Below are positions 50,276 to 59,183 of a DNA stretch of 64,000 nt, piece by piece. The stretch's first letter is position 1. Each line of letters begins with the position of its first letter. The notes under the pieces were generated by a model. It was not told where the DNA came from, did no database searches, and saw nothing but the letters and a program-made list of their open reading frames with translations. Both the position numbers and the translations under genes were made by a program. This DNA comes from Sphingobacterium sp. BN32 (GTDB lineage Bacteria > Bacteroidota > Bacteroidia > Sphingobacteriales > Sphingobacteriaceae), in NCBI RefSeq assembly GCF_030503615.1, contig NZ_CP129963.1, positions 1,736,001-1,800,000 on the forward strand, read 5' to 3'.

Positions 50276-52555
50276 ATGAACATCCGTAAAAGCATATTAT
50301 CCTGTAGTTTAATCGCTTTTTCACTGATTGCAAATGCACAGGATAACAATAAGATGAATCAGTTTATCGATGGGCTAATGTCCAAGATGACTATCGAGGA
50401 AAAGATCGGCCAGCTTAACCTAGTGACGGGTGGCGAAGCCACTACCGGCTCCGTCGTTTCAACAGATGTCGAAAGTAAAATCAAAGCAGGTCATATTGGA
50501 GGGATATTCTCCATGAGCTCACCTGCAAAAATTCGAAAAGCGCAGGAGCTCGCCGTTAAACAATCTCGATTAGGAATTCCTATCATCTTCGGAATGGATG
50601 TAATTCATGGTTATAAAACTGCATTTCCGATACCATTAGGTCTTGCCGCAACTTGGGACATGGCCTTGATTCGCAAGACAGCACGTATCTCGGCTGTCGA
50701 AGCGACTGCCGACGGTATCAACTGGACCTTCTCTCCTATGGTCGATATCTCCAGAGATCCGCGCTGGGGAAGAATATCAGAAGGTAGTGGCGAAGATACC
50801 TACCTAACATCCCGTATTGCAAGAGAGATGGTTTTAGGCTATCAGGGCGACGATCTTAGTAAAAACAACACATTGCTCGCCTGCGTTAAACATTTTGCAC
50901 TGTATGGCGCCGGAGAGGCCGGCAGAGATTATCATACGACGGATATGAGTCTGCATCGAATGTATAATGAGTATCTACCTCCCTATAAAGCTGCGCTAGA
51001 TGCTGGTGCGATGTCAGTCATGACTTCCTTCAATGATATCAATGGCATGCCGGCAACAGCCAACCGTTGGCTACTGACGGACTTACTCCGCAACGAATGG
51101 GGATTTAAAGGTCTTGTCGTAACCGATTATACAGCTGTAAATGAGCTGATAGACCATGGTTTAGGTGATTTACAACAAGTATCTGCCCTTTCATTGCAAG
51201 CCGGTGTAGATATGGATATGGTCGGCGAAGGTTTTCTGACGACCTTGAAAAAGTCTCTGGACGATAAGCGAGTGAGCGAAGCTGATATCAACCGGGCCGT
51301 ACGATATGTATTGGAAGCGAAATACCGATTAGGGCTATTTGATGACCCCTATCGCTATTGCGATGAGCAACGCGCTAAGAAAGAAATCTTTAAAAAAGAA
51401 CATCTGATCTTTGCTAGAGAAGCCGCGGCGAAGTCCTTTGTCTTGTTAAAGAATGAGCAAACACTACCGCTTAAAAAGACTGGAACTGTTGCTGTCATTG
51501 GCCCGCTCGCAAACACTGGAGCAAATATGCCGGGTACCTGGAGTGTCAGTGCAGACCATGCCAATACGCAAAGTCTTGTTGAAGGAATGCGTGAAGCTTT
51601 AGGCAGTAAAGTAAAGATTACAACGCATTCAGGTTCTAATCTAACCGATGATAAAGCGCTTCAAGAACGCGCGACCATGTTCGGTCGAACAATACCTAGA
51701 GATGAGCGAGATCCGGCGCTCATCATCGCCGATGCCTTGAAGTTTGCCGAAAGTGCCGATGTTATTGTTGCTGCACTGGGAGAAAGCTCGGAGATGTCGG
51801 GAGAAAGCTCAAGCCGTACGGATCTTAATATCCCTGAGAGTCAAAAACGCTTATTGGAAGCCCTATTGAAAACAGGTAAGCCGGTAGTCTTGGTGCTATT
51901 TACCGGGCGCCCATTGACGCTCACCTGGGAGCATGAGCACGTTCCGGCGATATTAAACGTTTGGTTTGCCGGCACAGAATCCGGAAAAGCGATTGCCGAT
52001 GTATTATTTGGCGATGTTAATCCGAGTGGTAAGCTTCCTGCCACATTCCCACAGAATGTAGGTCAGATTCCGCTATACTACAGCCATAAAAATACAGGAC
52101 GTCCTTTGGCTGAAGGAGCTTGGTTCCAAAAGTTCCGCTCAAATTACCTTGATGTCAGCAACGAGCCCCTATACCCTTTCGGATACGGTTTAAGCTACAG
52201 TACATTTGAGTATGGCGATATCATACTGGACAAAAAAACGATCAAGAAGAATGAAACCCTAAAAGTCTCCATCGAACTTAAGAATACGGGCAACTTTGAT
52301 GGCGAAGAAGTGGTTCAGCTCTATATCCGTGATATGGTGGGTAGTATCACACGACCTGTTAAAGAACTTAAAAACTTCCAGAAGGTCTTTCTAAAGAAAG
52401 GAGAATCGAAAAGAATCGAATTCACGATATCGGAAGAGGATCTGAAGTTCTACGATCAACAACTTAAGCACATTGCTGAGCCGGGTGCTTTCAAGATATT
52501 TATTGGCGGAAACTCCCGAGACGTTAAGGAAGCGGATTTCGAATTGACAGATTAA
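50276..52555 (+). CDS. bglX: GH3 beta-glucosidase (BglX-like)
   Basis: 759-residue periplasmic GH3 enzyme with a signal peptide (SILSCSLIAFSLIANAQ). The barrel domain has KMTIEEKIGQLNLVTGG, IIFGMDVIHGYKTAFPIPLG and the nucleophile Asp in GLVVTDYTAVNELIDHG (near 283). The alpha/beta sandwich domain with LGESSEMSGESSSRTDLNIP carries the acid/base Glu. The C-terminal fibronectin-III-like domain has EVVQLYIRDMVGSITRPVKELKNFQKV. Length is standard for BglX. Encoded 7 nt after the GH144-like gene, it should release glucose from the oligosaccharides, here probably beta-1,2-linked. Confidence 0.93.
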   Translation: MNIRKSILSCSLIAFSLIANAQDNNKMNQFIDGLMSKMTIEEKIGQLNLVTGGEATTGSVVSTDVESKIKAGHIGGIFSMSSPAKIRKAQELAVKQSRLGIPIIFGMDVIHGYKTAFPIPLGLAATWDMALIRKTARISAVEATADGINWTFSPMVDISRDPRWGRISEGSGEDTYLTSRIAREMVLGYQGDDLSKNNTLLACVKHFALYGAGEAGRDYHTTDMSLHRMYNEYLPPYKAALDAGAMSVMTSFNDINGMPATANRWLLTDLLRNEWGFKGLVVTDYTAVNELIDHGLGDLQQVSALSLQAGVDMDMVGEGFLTTLKKSLDDKRVSEADINRAVRYVLEAKYRLGLFDDPYRYCDEQRAKKEIFKKEHLIFAREAAAKSFVLLKNEQTLPLKKTGTVAVIGPLANTGANMPGTWSVSADHANTQSLVEGMREALGSKVKITTHSGSNLTDDKALQERATMFGRTIPRDERDPALIIADALKFAESADVIVAALGESSEMSGESSSRTDLNIPESQKRLLEALLKTGKPVVLVLFTGRPLTLTWEHEHVPAILNVWFAGTESGKAIADVLFGDVNPSGKLPATFPQNVGQIPLYYSHKNTGRPLAEGAWFQKFRSNYLDVSNEPLYPFGYGLSYSTFEYGDIILDKKTIKKNETLKVSIELKNTGNFDGEEVVQLYIRDMVGSITRPVKELKNFQKVFLKKGESKRIEFTISEEDLKFYDQQLKHIAEPGAFKIFIGGNSRDVKEADFELTD

Positions 52556-52586
52556 AAATATTCCGAAGTATGTTTATCTTTACCTT

Positions 52587-52928
52587 ATGGTAAAATTGCT
52601 CTACTTCGTCGCTTTCTGGCTATCTCAAATCGTTTCCAGTATTATCTTTAAATATGGAGGTATCAATCCGAAATTTCAATGGCCTGCCTTGATTATCGGA
52701 AATATCATTATCCTATCAGCAAGCTGGTTTTTGATACAGCTTTTCAAGAACTTCCCACAGCCTATCGTTATTGCGGTTTGTTCTGGAGGTACATTCTTGA
52801 CGGTACAACTCGCTATGGCCCTATGGTTTAAAGAATCGTTGAACTGGATACAGGTGTTAGGATGCTTAGTTATTGTTTTCGGTATGGCAATGATTACCTT
52901 TGGTGGTAAACAGAGCGTAACTCCTTAG
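52587..52928 (+). CDS. Four-helix DMT/SMR-like membrane protein
   Basis: 113-residue inner-membrane protein with four predicted helices (LLYFVAFWLSQIVSSIIF; WPALIIGNIIILSASWFLI; PIVIAVCSGGTFLTVQLAMALWF; WIQVLGCLVIVFGMAMITFG). The FKESLNWIQVLGCLVIVFGM ending is typical of small multidrug/EamA-like transporters. The conserved Glu of true SMR pumps in helix 1 is absent, so the substrate is uncertain. It ends 2 nt before the DinB pseudogene, suggesting a former two-gene operon. Confidence 0.8.
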   Translation: MVKLLYFVAFWLSQIVSSIIFKYGGINPKFQWPALIIGNIIILSASWFLIQLFKNFPQPIVIAVCSGGTFLTVQLAMALWFKESLNWIQVLGCLVIVFGMAMITFGGKQSVTP

Positions 52929-52930
52929 CT

Positions 52931-53464
52931 ATGGAAAATCAACAAAACCTAGAAGTCTGGATGAGAGGTCCTATTGAAGGCATTTCAGAACTATTACAAC
53001 CCGTTGCCCATGCATTGCTGCAGGTCAGCGAAGATGTCCCCAAATTATTAAATAGTGAGGATGAGCAAATCATCCGGATCAAACCCTTTGGAATGGCTTC
53101 ATCAGCCTTCCATATCCTGCATATCACCGGAGTAATTGACCGTATGTTCACCTATGCGGCGGGAAAATCCCTATCCGAAGAGTAGTTTGAATACTTAGAC
53201 AAAGAAAACAGCCCAAATCAAGATATCTCGGTAGATGAAATGCTCGATAATCTCGATCATGCGGTCGAACGAGCGATAGACGCTTTAAAGAACATCGATA
53301 GTTCCACACTAACCGCGGAGCGATTCATCGGCAGAATGATGATTCCTACAACACAGTTAGGTCTGTTATTTCATGCCGCGGAACATGCGCAACGACACTA
53401 CGGGCAATTGCTCGTTACGATAAAAACCGTACGTGGCTTATTTCAACAAGGCTCAATACATTAA
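52931..53464 (+). pseudogene. DinB-superfamily gene interrupted by an in-frame amber codon
   Basis: One reading frame runs from ATG 52931 to TAA 53464 except for a single TAG at 53183-53185. Before it: MENQQNLEVWMRGPIEGISE, SAFHILHITGVIDRMFTYA, GKSLSEE. After it, in the same frame: FEYLDKENSPNQDISVDEML, LTAERFIGRM, TTQLGLLFHAAEHAQRHYGQLL. The His positions (HILHITG; FHAAEHAQRH) match a DinB/YfiT four-helix metal fold of about 177 residues. No frameshift is needed, so a one-base change from a sense codon explains it. A downstream ATG at 53240 could restart a fragment, but the fold would be incomplete. A sequencing error is possible. Confidence 0.88.
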
Positions 53465-54115
53465 TTAAGGAAGTTCCAATACCGATTGGTCTACGATTGC
53501 ATAAACTTTCGTCAAGCTTGTTTTGGGCAATATATGCAAGCCAGTAAACTTTCCAAATGCGGGTAAAGTGAGCACCCTATTCTCTAAATGGAAACAAGGA
53601 AGTCGGAAGCTCTGCCGACCAGCTAGAAATATTTGGCAGCCTGGGTGGATATGGCCAACCACATTGATGATATGACTTTCAAGACCTAGCAAAGGTTCGT
53701 GAGACAATACGATCCCTTCTTCCAACAGCAAATGATCGACGATGCGGAGTGCTGATCTTTCCCAATGTGCATCCTCCAGAATATCATGATTCCCTTTAGT
53801 CAAAGTGAAGGTAATATTCGGCTTAGCTTTCGTATATATACAGAATTGTTCCCAGTCGGAATTCAACTTGGAATGAAAAAGATCTCCTAGAAAAACTACT
53901 TGTTTGACTTCCAGGGCATTTAGCAAAGTATCAAGCCTGCTTAACTCCTCCATCACATTCGGGGCAGGAACAAAGAAACCTTCTTTTCTAAAATGCTTCA
54001 ACTTGCCCAAATGCCAATCTGAAATTACAAGTAGTTGATGTTTGGCGATATACATCGCCTTTTGTGGCAATAAAAAACAATCTAAACCATTCAACACAAG
54101 CTTCTTAGCCATCAA
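53465..54115 (-). CDS. pdeM: Ligase-associated DNA damage response endonuclease PdeM
   Basis: 216-residue metallophosphoesterase. Metal-binding motifs: LLVISDWHLGKLKHFRKEG (D-x-H), VVFLGDLFHSKLNSDW (GD), TKGNHDI (GNHD) and a C-terminal NVVGHIHPGC (GHxH). This is the PdeM type that is usually encoded with an Lhr-like helicase, an ATP-dependent DNA ligase and an exonuclease. It overlaps the helicase stop by 11 nt here. Its stop codon is immediately next to the 3' end of the convergent DinB pseudogene. Substrate damage type is not known. Confidence 0.93.
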   Translation of the reverse strand: MMAKKLVLNGLDCFLLPQKAMYIAKHQLLVISDWHLGKLKHFRKEGFFVPAPNVMEELSRLDTLLNALEVKQVVFLGDLFHSKLNSDWEQFCIYTKAKPNITFTLTKGNHDILEDAHWERSALRIVDHLLLEEGIVLSHEPLLGLESHIINVVGHIHPGCQIFLAGRQSFRLPCFHLENRVLTLPAFGKFTGLHILPKTSLTKVYAIVDQSVLELP

Positions 54116-56546
54116 TCAATTGCATTTTAATTTTCTCCAATTTGCTTTGCCAGTCTTCATTGCTATATCGCTCGCGGAACGACTCCGAGAATATTGGAAA
54201 CGCGAAAGGCGTAAGTTTCTCCGGTTTCCGAAAAATAATCCGGTGACTATCGATACGCTCAAACGCTTTTATCATCCTTCCCTCCTCAAGCTGAAAATCA
54301 AAGACTTCGTCATAAGACTCACGCAAAAGTAAGTTGTTTGGTTCATATTCTGAAAAGACAGAAAAGAAAAGACCTGCATTGGCTTGCAAATGCTTGCTCT
54401 TCATCTGCTTTCCGGGAAAGCCCTGAAAAACCAAACCTGCAATGCCCGCAATATCCCTAAAGCGTCGCCTCGCCATCTCATGCACGTTGATACCGGAATT
54501 GATATCTGCATGCAATTGATGGGGTGAAAAGATCTGTTTCAAAATATCCTCATTGAGCTCATAAGCGGTGTCACTCAGTAGCTCAATTCCATATTCATTT
54601 GTGGCAATACTGAATGTTGCCGGAGTAATTTGCCCTAGCCTATAAGCGATAACCTGAGCCATCCCCTCATGCACCAGCTTCCCATCAAAAGGATATAAAA
54701 ACAAATGGAAACCATACCTTGTTTCTGTGTATTCCACCAACAGCTCATCTTCTTTCGGAAGTCCCGAAACACGCTCTTGTTCTTGAAATAGCGGCTGCAA
54801 AAACTTAATCTCTGCACTTTGTCCCGATTTCTTGTGGATACTGCTGAAGCTATGGCGGATTGCAATGCCCAAATCCGGCGATATCGCAAAGCGACCACCC
54901 ATCCAGGATGGCACAACGCCTTTTTTCTTTTGCGAAGGCTTGACGATTGCATCATTAGCGATCACCTGAATCAACTCTAACTGTCGACCGGAAAACCAGA
55001 ATACATCACCGACATTCAATTTAGAAATAAACGACTCCTCGATCGATCCTAAATACTTGCCCGACAGGAACTTTACCCGCATCATCAAATCCGATACAAT
55101 AGCACCAATAGACAGCCGATGTCGCATAGCAAGTTTCCTTGACGTCACTTTATAAAGCCCATCGACCAATTCCAAACGATGGAAATCATCGTAAGCCTTC
55201 AAGCTACTGCCCCCATGCAACAACAAACTCATACATTGATCGAACTCCTCCCGACTGACCGACTCAAAGCAATGTGTATTCGTAATCTCCTGATAAATCT
55301 GCTTAGGATCAAATCCATCGCCAACTGCCAATGTCATTAAGTACTGCGTCAGCACATCGAACGAACGCACATAGGGTATTCGTTGCTCGACAATCTTTTC
55401 TTTTACCGCAAACTTGAGCGAATCTCCTTCGATGATCTCCAAAGAGTTCGTCGGGACATAGTAGATAATGGACGTTGCGTCAGGACGGTGTCCGGAGCGT
55501 CCTGCGCGCTGTAAAAATCTCGCCACGCCTTTGGGCGACCCAATCTGTATAACGCAGTCTACAGGCCTAAAATCAACCCCTAAATCCAAACTACTGGTAC
55601 AAACCACAGCTTTAAGCTTTCCGGCATGTAAAGCTTCCTCCACCCACATGCGTACCTCATCACTCAAAGATCCATGATGGATAGCGAGCAAGCCGGCAAA
55701 CTCCGGATAATTGGAGATAATCTGCTGGTACCATATCTCCGCTTGCGAACGCGTATTGGTAAAAATTAAAGTGGTTCCGTATTGATTGACAACATCGACC
55801 ACCTTATCCAAAAGCCGAATACCTAAGTGTCCAGCCCATGGAAACTTCTCCAAACTATCCGGTAGGATCGTCTGTATATCAATCTTCTTATTGATCTGTG
55901 CCTTGACCAAAACACCTTTATTTGATGCACCCAGCAAAATATCCTTGGCTTGCTCTAGATTACCGATGGTTGCCGAAATGCCCCAAATCTTTAAGTTGGG
56001 ATTAATACTCTTCAATCTGCTCAGCGCAAGTTCGATCAGCACTCCGCGTTTAGAACCTAGAAGCTCATGCCATTCATCGACGACGATAAATTCCAATTGC
56101 TTAAAGAAGTCTTGGCCTTGCTTGGTTGCTAAAATTAAGTGAACACTCTCCGGCGTGGTAATTAAGGCTTGCGGCGGATTCTTTCGCTGCTTTTGCCTGA
56201 CGGCGGTACTTGTATCGCCCGTCCGTAGCTCGATCTGGTAATCCAAATCGAGGTCTAATGAAACCCCTTCGGTTACCCGGTGTATTTCCTTAGATAGTGC
56301 CCGCAAAGGCGTTATCCAAAGTGCATGTAGCCCTCGCTTGCGTTGTTTTTCAAGTTTCGCCTGATAAGCATCCGAATAATAATGTTGAATAACGCCAAAC
56401 CAAATGGCAAAAGTTTTACCATAACCGGTCGGCGCATTTAGAATTCCAGAACGATTTGCTCCAATCTCATTCCAACACTTCTTTTGGAAATCATGAGGCT
56501 CCCAGCCCTGATTATAAAACCAAACATCCGCCAATTCGTTCTTCAT
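54105..56546 (-). CDS. Ligase-associated DEXH-box (Lhr-like) helicase
   Basis: 813-residue SF2 helicase of the Lhr-core type. Motif I LNAPTGYGKTFAIWFG (near 36-50), Ia TPLRALSKE, II VVDEWHELLG (DEWH), III GISATIGN, IV LIFTNTRSQAE, V CTSSLDLGVDFRPVD and VI FLQRAGRSGHRPD, followed by the Lhr winged-helix and C-terminal domain (KHLQANAGLFFSVFSEYEP). All helicase motifs are intact. It overlaps pdeM, forming half of the four-gene ligase-associated DNA repair cluster. The ligase and exonuclease are not upstream: the next gene is an unrelated divergent reductase. Confidence 0.94.
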   Translation of the reverse strand: MKNELADVWFYNQGWEPHDFQKKCWNEIGANRSGILNAPTGYGKTFAIWFGVIQHYYSDAYQAKLEKQRKRGLHALWITPLRALSKEIHRVTEGVSLDLDLDYQIELRTGDTSTAVRQKQRKNPPQALITTPESVHLILATKQGQDFFKQLEFIVVDEWHELLGSKRGVLIELALSRLKSINPNLKIWGISATIGNLEQAKDILLGASNKGVLVKAQINKKIDIQTILPDSLEKFPWAGHLGIRLLDKVVDVVNQYGTTLIFTNTRSQAEIWYQQIISNYPEFAGLLAIHHGSLSDEVRMWVEEALHAGKLKAVVCTSSLDLGVDFRPVDCVIQIGSPKGVARFLQRAGRSGHRPDATSIIYYVPTNSLEIIEGDSLKFAVKEKIVEQRIPYVRSFDVLTQYLMTLAVGDGFDPKQIYQEITNTHCFESVSREEFDQCMSLLLHGGSSLKAYDDFHRLELVDGLYKVTSRKLAMRHRLSIGAIVSDLMMRVKFLSGKYLGSIEESFISKLNVGDVFWFSGRQLELIQVIANDAIVKPSQKKKGVVPSWMGGRFAISPDLGIAIRHSFSSIHKKSGQSAEIKFLQPLFQEQERVSGLPKEDELLVEYTETRYGFHLFLYPFDGKLVHEGMAQVIAYRLGQITPATFSIATNEYGIELLSDTAYELNEDILKQIFSPHQLHADINSGINVHEMARRRFRDIAGIAGLVFQGFPGKQMKSKHLQANAGLFFSVFSEYEPNNLLLRESYDEVFDFQLEEGRMIKAFERIDSHRIIFRKPEKLTPFAFPIFSESFRERYSNEDWQSKLEKIKMQLIDG

Positions 56547-56638
56547 AGACCAATTTATTGTTTCAAATTACAAAGAATATCACCCACTATACAACATTTT
56601 ACTCGATTAATTGTTAGCACATGTAAAGAGATATTATT

Positions 56639-57199
56639 ATGGAAAAGATACAAGTTGGCTTATTCGTCGGAAGCTTGAGAAAAGAATCCTTCAATAAGAA
56701 AATCGCAAAACATTTGATTAGCATAACCCCCGAGGGATATGAATATAAAATTATCGAAATCGGACAACTGCCATTTTATAATGAAGATTTAGAGGGCGAC
56801 AAATTGCCGGATAGCTATAAAGCTTTTCGCGCCGAAGTGGAGGCCTTAGACGCGGTAATTTTTGTCACTCCTGAATACAACCGTTCGGTGCCTGCCGTAT
56901 TAAAAAATGCAATCGATGTTGCGTCACGCCCTTATGGAAAAGGGAAATGGGCTAAAAAGCCTGGTGCAGTAATCAGTTCATCAATCGGCGCCATCGGAGG
57001 CTTTGGGGCGAATCATCACTTGCGTCAGTCCTTAGTTTTTGTCGATGTACCAACGATGGCACAGCCTGAAGCTTACATCGGGAATGCAGCGAAACTCTTT
57101 GATGAGCAAGGTAAATTGACAAATGAAGACACTGCAAAATTTCTAAAGAACTATGTTGCAGCGTTCAGCGACTGGGTTGAAAAGTTTGTAAAGAAATAA
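56639..57199 (+). CDS. NAD(P)H-dependent FMN reductase
   Basis: 186-residue flavodoxin-like reductase of the ChrR/azoreductase type, which uses FMN and NAD(P)H to reduce quinones, azo dyes or metals. N-terminal FMN phosphate loop VGLFVGSLRKESFNKKIAK, the signature VIFVTPEYNRSVPAVLKNAIDVASRP, and the isoalloxazine-contact region SSSIGAIGGFGANHHLRQ. Length is standard. Cytoplasmic. It stands alone on the plus strand and is convergent with the CBM9-like gene (2-nt gap between stops). Confidence 0.92.
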   Translation: MEKIQVGLFVGSLRKESFNKKIAKHLISITPEGYEYKIIEIGQLPFYNEDLEGDKLPDSYKAFRAEVEALDAVIFVTPEYNRSVPAVLKNAIDVASRPYGKGKWAKKPGAVISSSIGAIGGFGANHHLRQSLVFVDVPTMAQPEAYIGNAAKLFDEQGKLTNEDTAKFLKNYVAAFSDWVEKFVKK

Positions 57200-57201
57200 T
57201 A

Positions 57202-57840
57202 TTATTTAAACGACACCTCGCCGAAAAACTGCGGTAAGTGGAAATTCGGCGTTGGGTTGTCAATATCATTCCAAGCGATAAAATGTGGATTGGGCAATGC
57301 ATCTCCACATTTGTAGAAATTTGCATGCGCTTGTTTTCCCTTCAAATCTTCAGCATTAACCTTGAAAACACTGAAAGGAATCTGCAAAATCTGCTGCCAA
57401 CTCTTCTTGCCGTCAATCGTTTGAACCGAGGAGAATGCATTAATTTGAAGAATTTCTTCAGCGCTCAATCGGTTTCTATCCGATTTGACAGAAGTGCCAT
57501 AGCCAACTAGCCCCACCCCTAAGACATTGAATTCCACGTTATAGTACGTTTCTCGATTGTCGAAGGAAATGAAAAACTCTACACAGCTATCTTCCCAAAC
57601 ATTTTCATTTGGACGGATATACTGCCCTTTAACATATTCTTCTTGGACCGAATAATGAACGAGAATAGCCTGATCGGTATAAGCCACTTGAAATTGAACA
57701 CATGGAATATAGGGAAATTCAGCTTGCCATGGCGCCGAATTGATATCATGCCATGCTAATGAGCTCATCGTTTTCGCTAAAGAAGCGTAATCGCCTATTA
57801 ATTCCTGAACGCCTATTTTTTCAATCTCAAGGGTCTTCAT
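57202..57840 (-). CDS. CBM9-like carbohydrate-binding domain protein
   Basis: 212-residue beta-sandwich protein without an obvious signal peptide. The pattern of conserved aromatic and acidic positions (FQVAYTDQAILVHYSVQEEY, NVWEDSCVEFFISFDNRETYYNVEFNVLGVGLVGYG, then WQQILQIPFSVF and a terminal FHLPQFFGEVSF) matches CBM9-type/DOMON-like proteins. VWEDSCVEFFI is the family hallmark. Encoded 1 nt after the sugar-kinase-like gene, so probably cotranscribed. Ligand unknown; a sugar is likely. Confidence 0.8.
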   Translation of the reverse strand: MKTLEIEKIGVQELIGDYASLAKTMSSLAWHDINSAPWQAEFPYIPCVQFQVAYTDQAILVHYSVQEEYVKGQYIRPNENVWEDSCVEFFISFDNRETYYNVEFNVLGVGLVGYGTSVKSDRNRLSAEEILQINAFSSVQTIDGKKSWQQILQIPFSVFKVNAEDLKGKQAHANFYKCGDALPNPHFIAWNDIDNPTPNFHLPQFFGEVSFK

Positions 57841-57841
57841 A

Positions 57842-58957
57842 TTAGTTCGAATTTAAGTTCGCTGCTAATATATCAGTTAAAACCTTATGATTTGCCTCTA
57901 ATTCCTGAACTAATTTCAATTGTGCCTTCGTACGCACCAAATTATGCTCGGGATAAGCGATTTTGTAGTAGGTATCACCGTCAATATAATCTGTTAAAAA
58001 ACGAACCGCTTGCATATATGGCAACAAATGAACCCCATGAATCAAGGATTCAACTTCTGTTTCATTTAAAAACTCCTTCGCCTCAGACAAGTAACCTGCC
58101 GTGAAAGCTTCGAATAATGGAACGTTTAATACGATTTTAGACAGGTCAGCTTCATCTTCCGCCGCCGAATTGATGATCGTACGGATGGCATCGCCAAAGT
58201 CATAAGCCACATAACCAGGCATCACCGTATCTAAGTCAATAACACACTGAACTTGATCATTACTGTCCAACAAAACATTGTTGAACTTCGTGTCATTATG
58301 AGTGATACGAAGCGGTAATTTATTTGCGCGCCCCAATTCAAGGATGGTACGCATCTTGTCTTCACGCTCGAAAATATAATCCAACAAGTCTTGAACCTCT
58401 GCAACTCGATTTACACGATCGTTAGCAATCGCTTCGCGAAGATTGTTCATGCGGAATTCGATATTATGAAAGTTTGGAAGAACTTCAACTATAGATGTAG
58501 GATCCAGATCGCTCAGCTGCTTTTGAAATTGACCGAAGGCCATACCACCGGAAAACGCCTGATCTGTTGTTTCTAAGATGTCGTAACTGCGGGTATCCGG
58601 AATGAGGATAAACACACGCCAATAATCACCCTGCTCGTCTTTGTAGTAATGCTGTCCGTCCCAAGTCGGGATTAACGTCATCGTACGCTTCGCCACTTCT
58701 TCTTGCCCTAAATGTGCAAGTTTCTGTTTTAGATGAAGACATACTCTCTCTATATTATCCATCAAGCCGTCCACATTGCGAAAAACGTGGTGGTTGATGC
58801 GCTGAAGTAAGTATTGCTCTTTTTTATCCGAATCAGTAACAATCTTGAACGTATCATTGATATGCCCCGAGCCAAAAGGAACTGAGGATACAATGTTTCC
58901 CTCGATCTTAAATTTCTCTGCTGATAAAATGCTGTTTTCTATAGTATTGGTTGACAT
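57842..58957 (-). CDS. APH-family sugar kinase (NahK-like)
   Basis: 371-residue kinase of the aminoglycoside-phosphotransferase fold. Start MSTNTIENSILSAEKFK at 58957 is chosen (58972 and 59044 are open alternatives). A glycine-turn region VPFGSGHINDTFKI, the lysine-like FILIPDTRSYDI, the catalytic loop LRITHNDTKFNNVLLD with Asp, and the metal-binding VIDLDTVMPGYVAYDFGDAIRT are present. The HNDTKxxNVL plus IDLDTxMPG combination is typical of N-acetylhexosamine 1-kinase-like proteins of Bacteroidota rather than antibiotic resistance. The partner CBM9-like gene supports a sugar role. Confidence 0.86.
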   Translation of the reverse strand: MSTNTIENSILSAEKFKIEGNIVSSVPFGSGHINDTFKIVTDSDKKEQYLLQRINHHVFRNVDGLMDNIERVCLHLKQKLAHLGQEEVAKRTMTLIPTWDGQHYYKDEQGDYWRVFILIPDTRSYDILETTDQAFSGGMAFGQFQKQLSDLDPTSIVEVLPNFHNIEFRMNNLREAIANDRVNRVAEVQDLLDYIFEREDKMRTILELGRANKLPLRITHNDTKFNNVLLDSNDQVQCVIDLDTVMPGYVAYDFGDAIRTIINSAAEDEADLSKIVLNVPLFEAFTAGYLSEAKEFLNETEVESLIHGVHLLPYMQAVRFLTDYIDGDTYYKIAYPEHNLVRTKAQLKLVQELEANHKVLTDILAANLNSN

Positions 58958-59183
58958 TACTTCACTTTTCATTTCATAATTTCTGAGTAAGTGTTCGCAA
59001 TATCTACATAACTCGCCAATATTAAAAATATTTTTTTCAATCAAACGGTTGCACTGTTTTATTTGTTAATAACACGTAAATCTCGAATTAACATCTAATG
59101 ATTATTCTCAACAAATAGCATTTAAAACGAAACAATGTGTATATTTTTTGTATTTTAGGACATCAAAGCGAATTTGCCTTTAT

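Noticed and set aside
57842..58957. Aminoglycoside resistance phosphotransferase
   Set aside because: The fold is shared, but the HNDTKxxNVL/IDLDTxMPG signature and the CBM9-like partner point to a sugar kinase.
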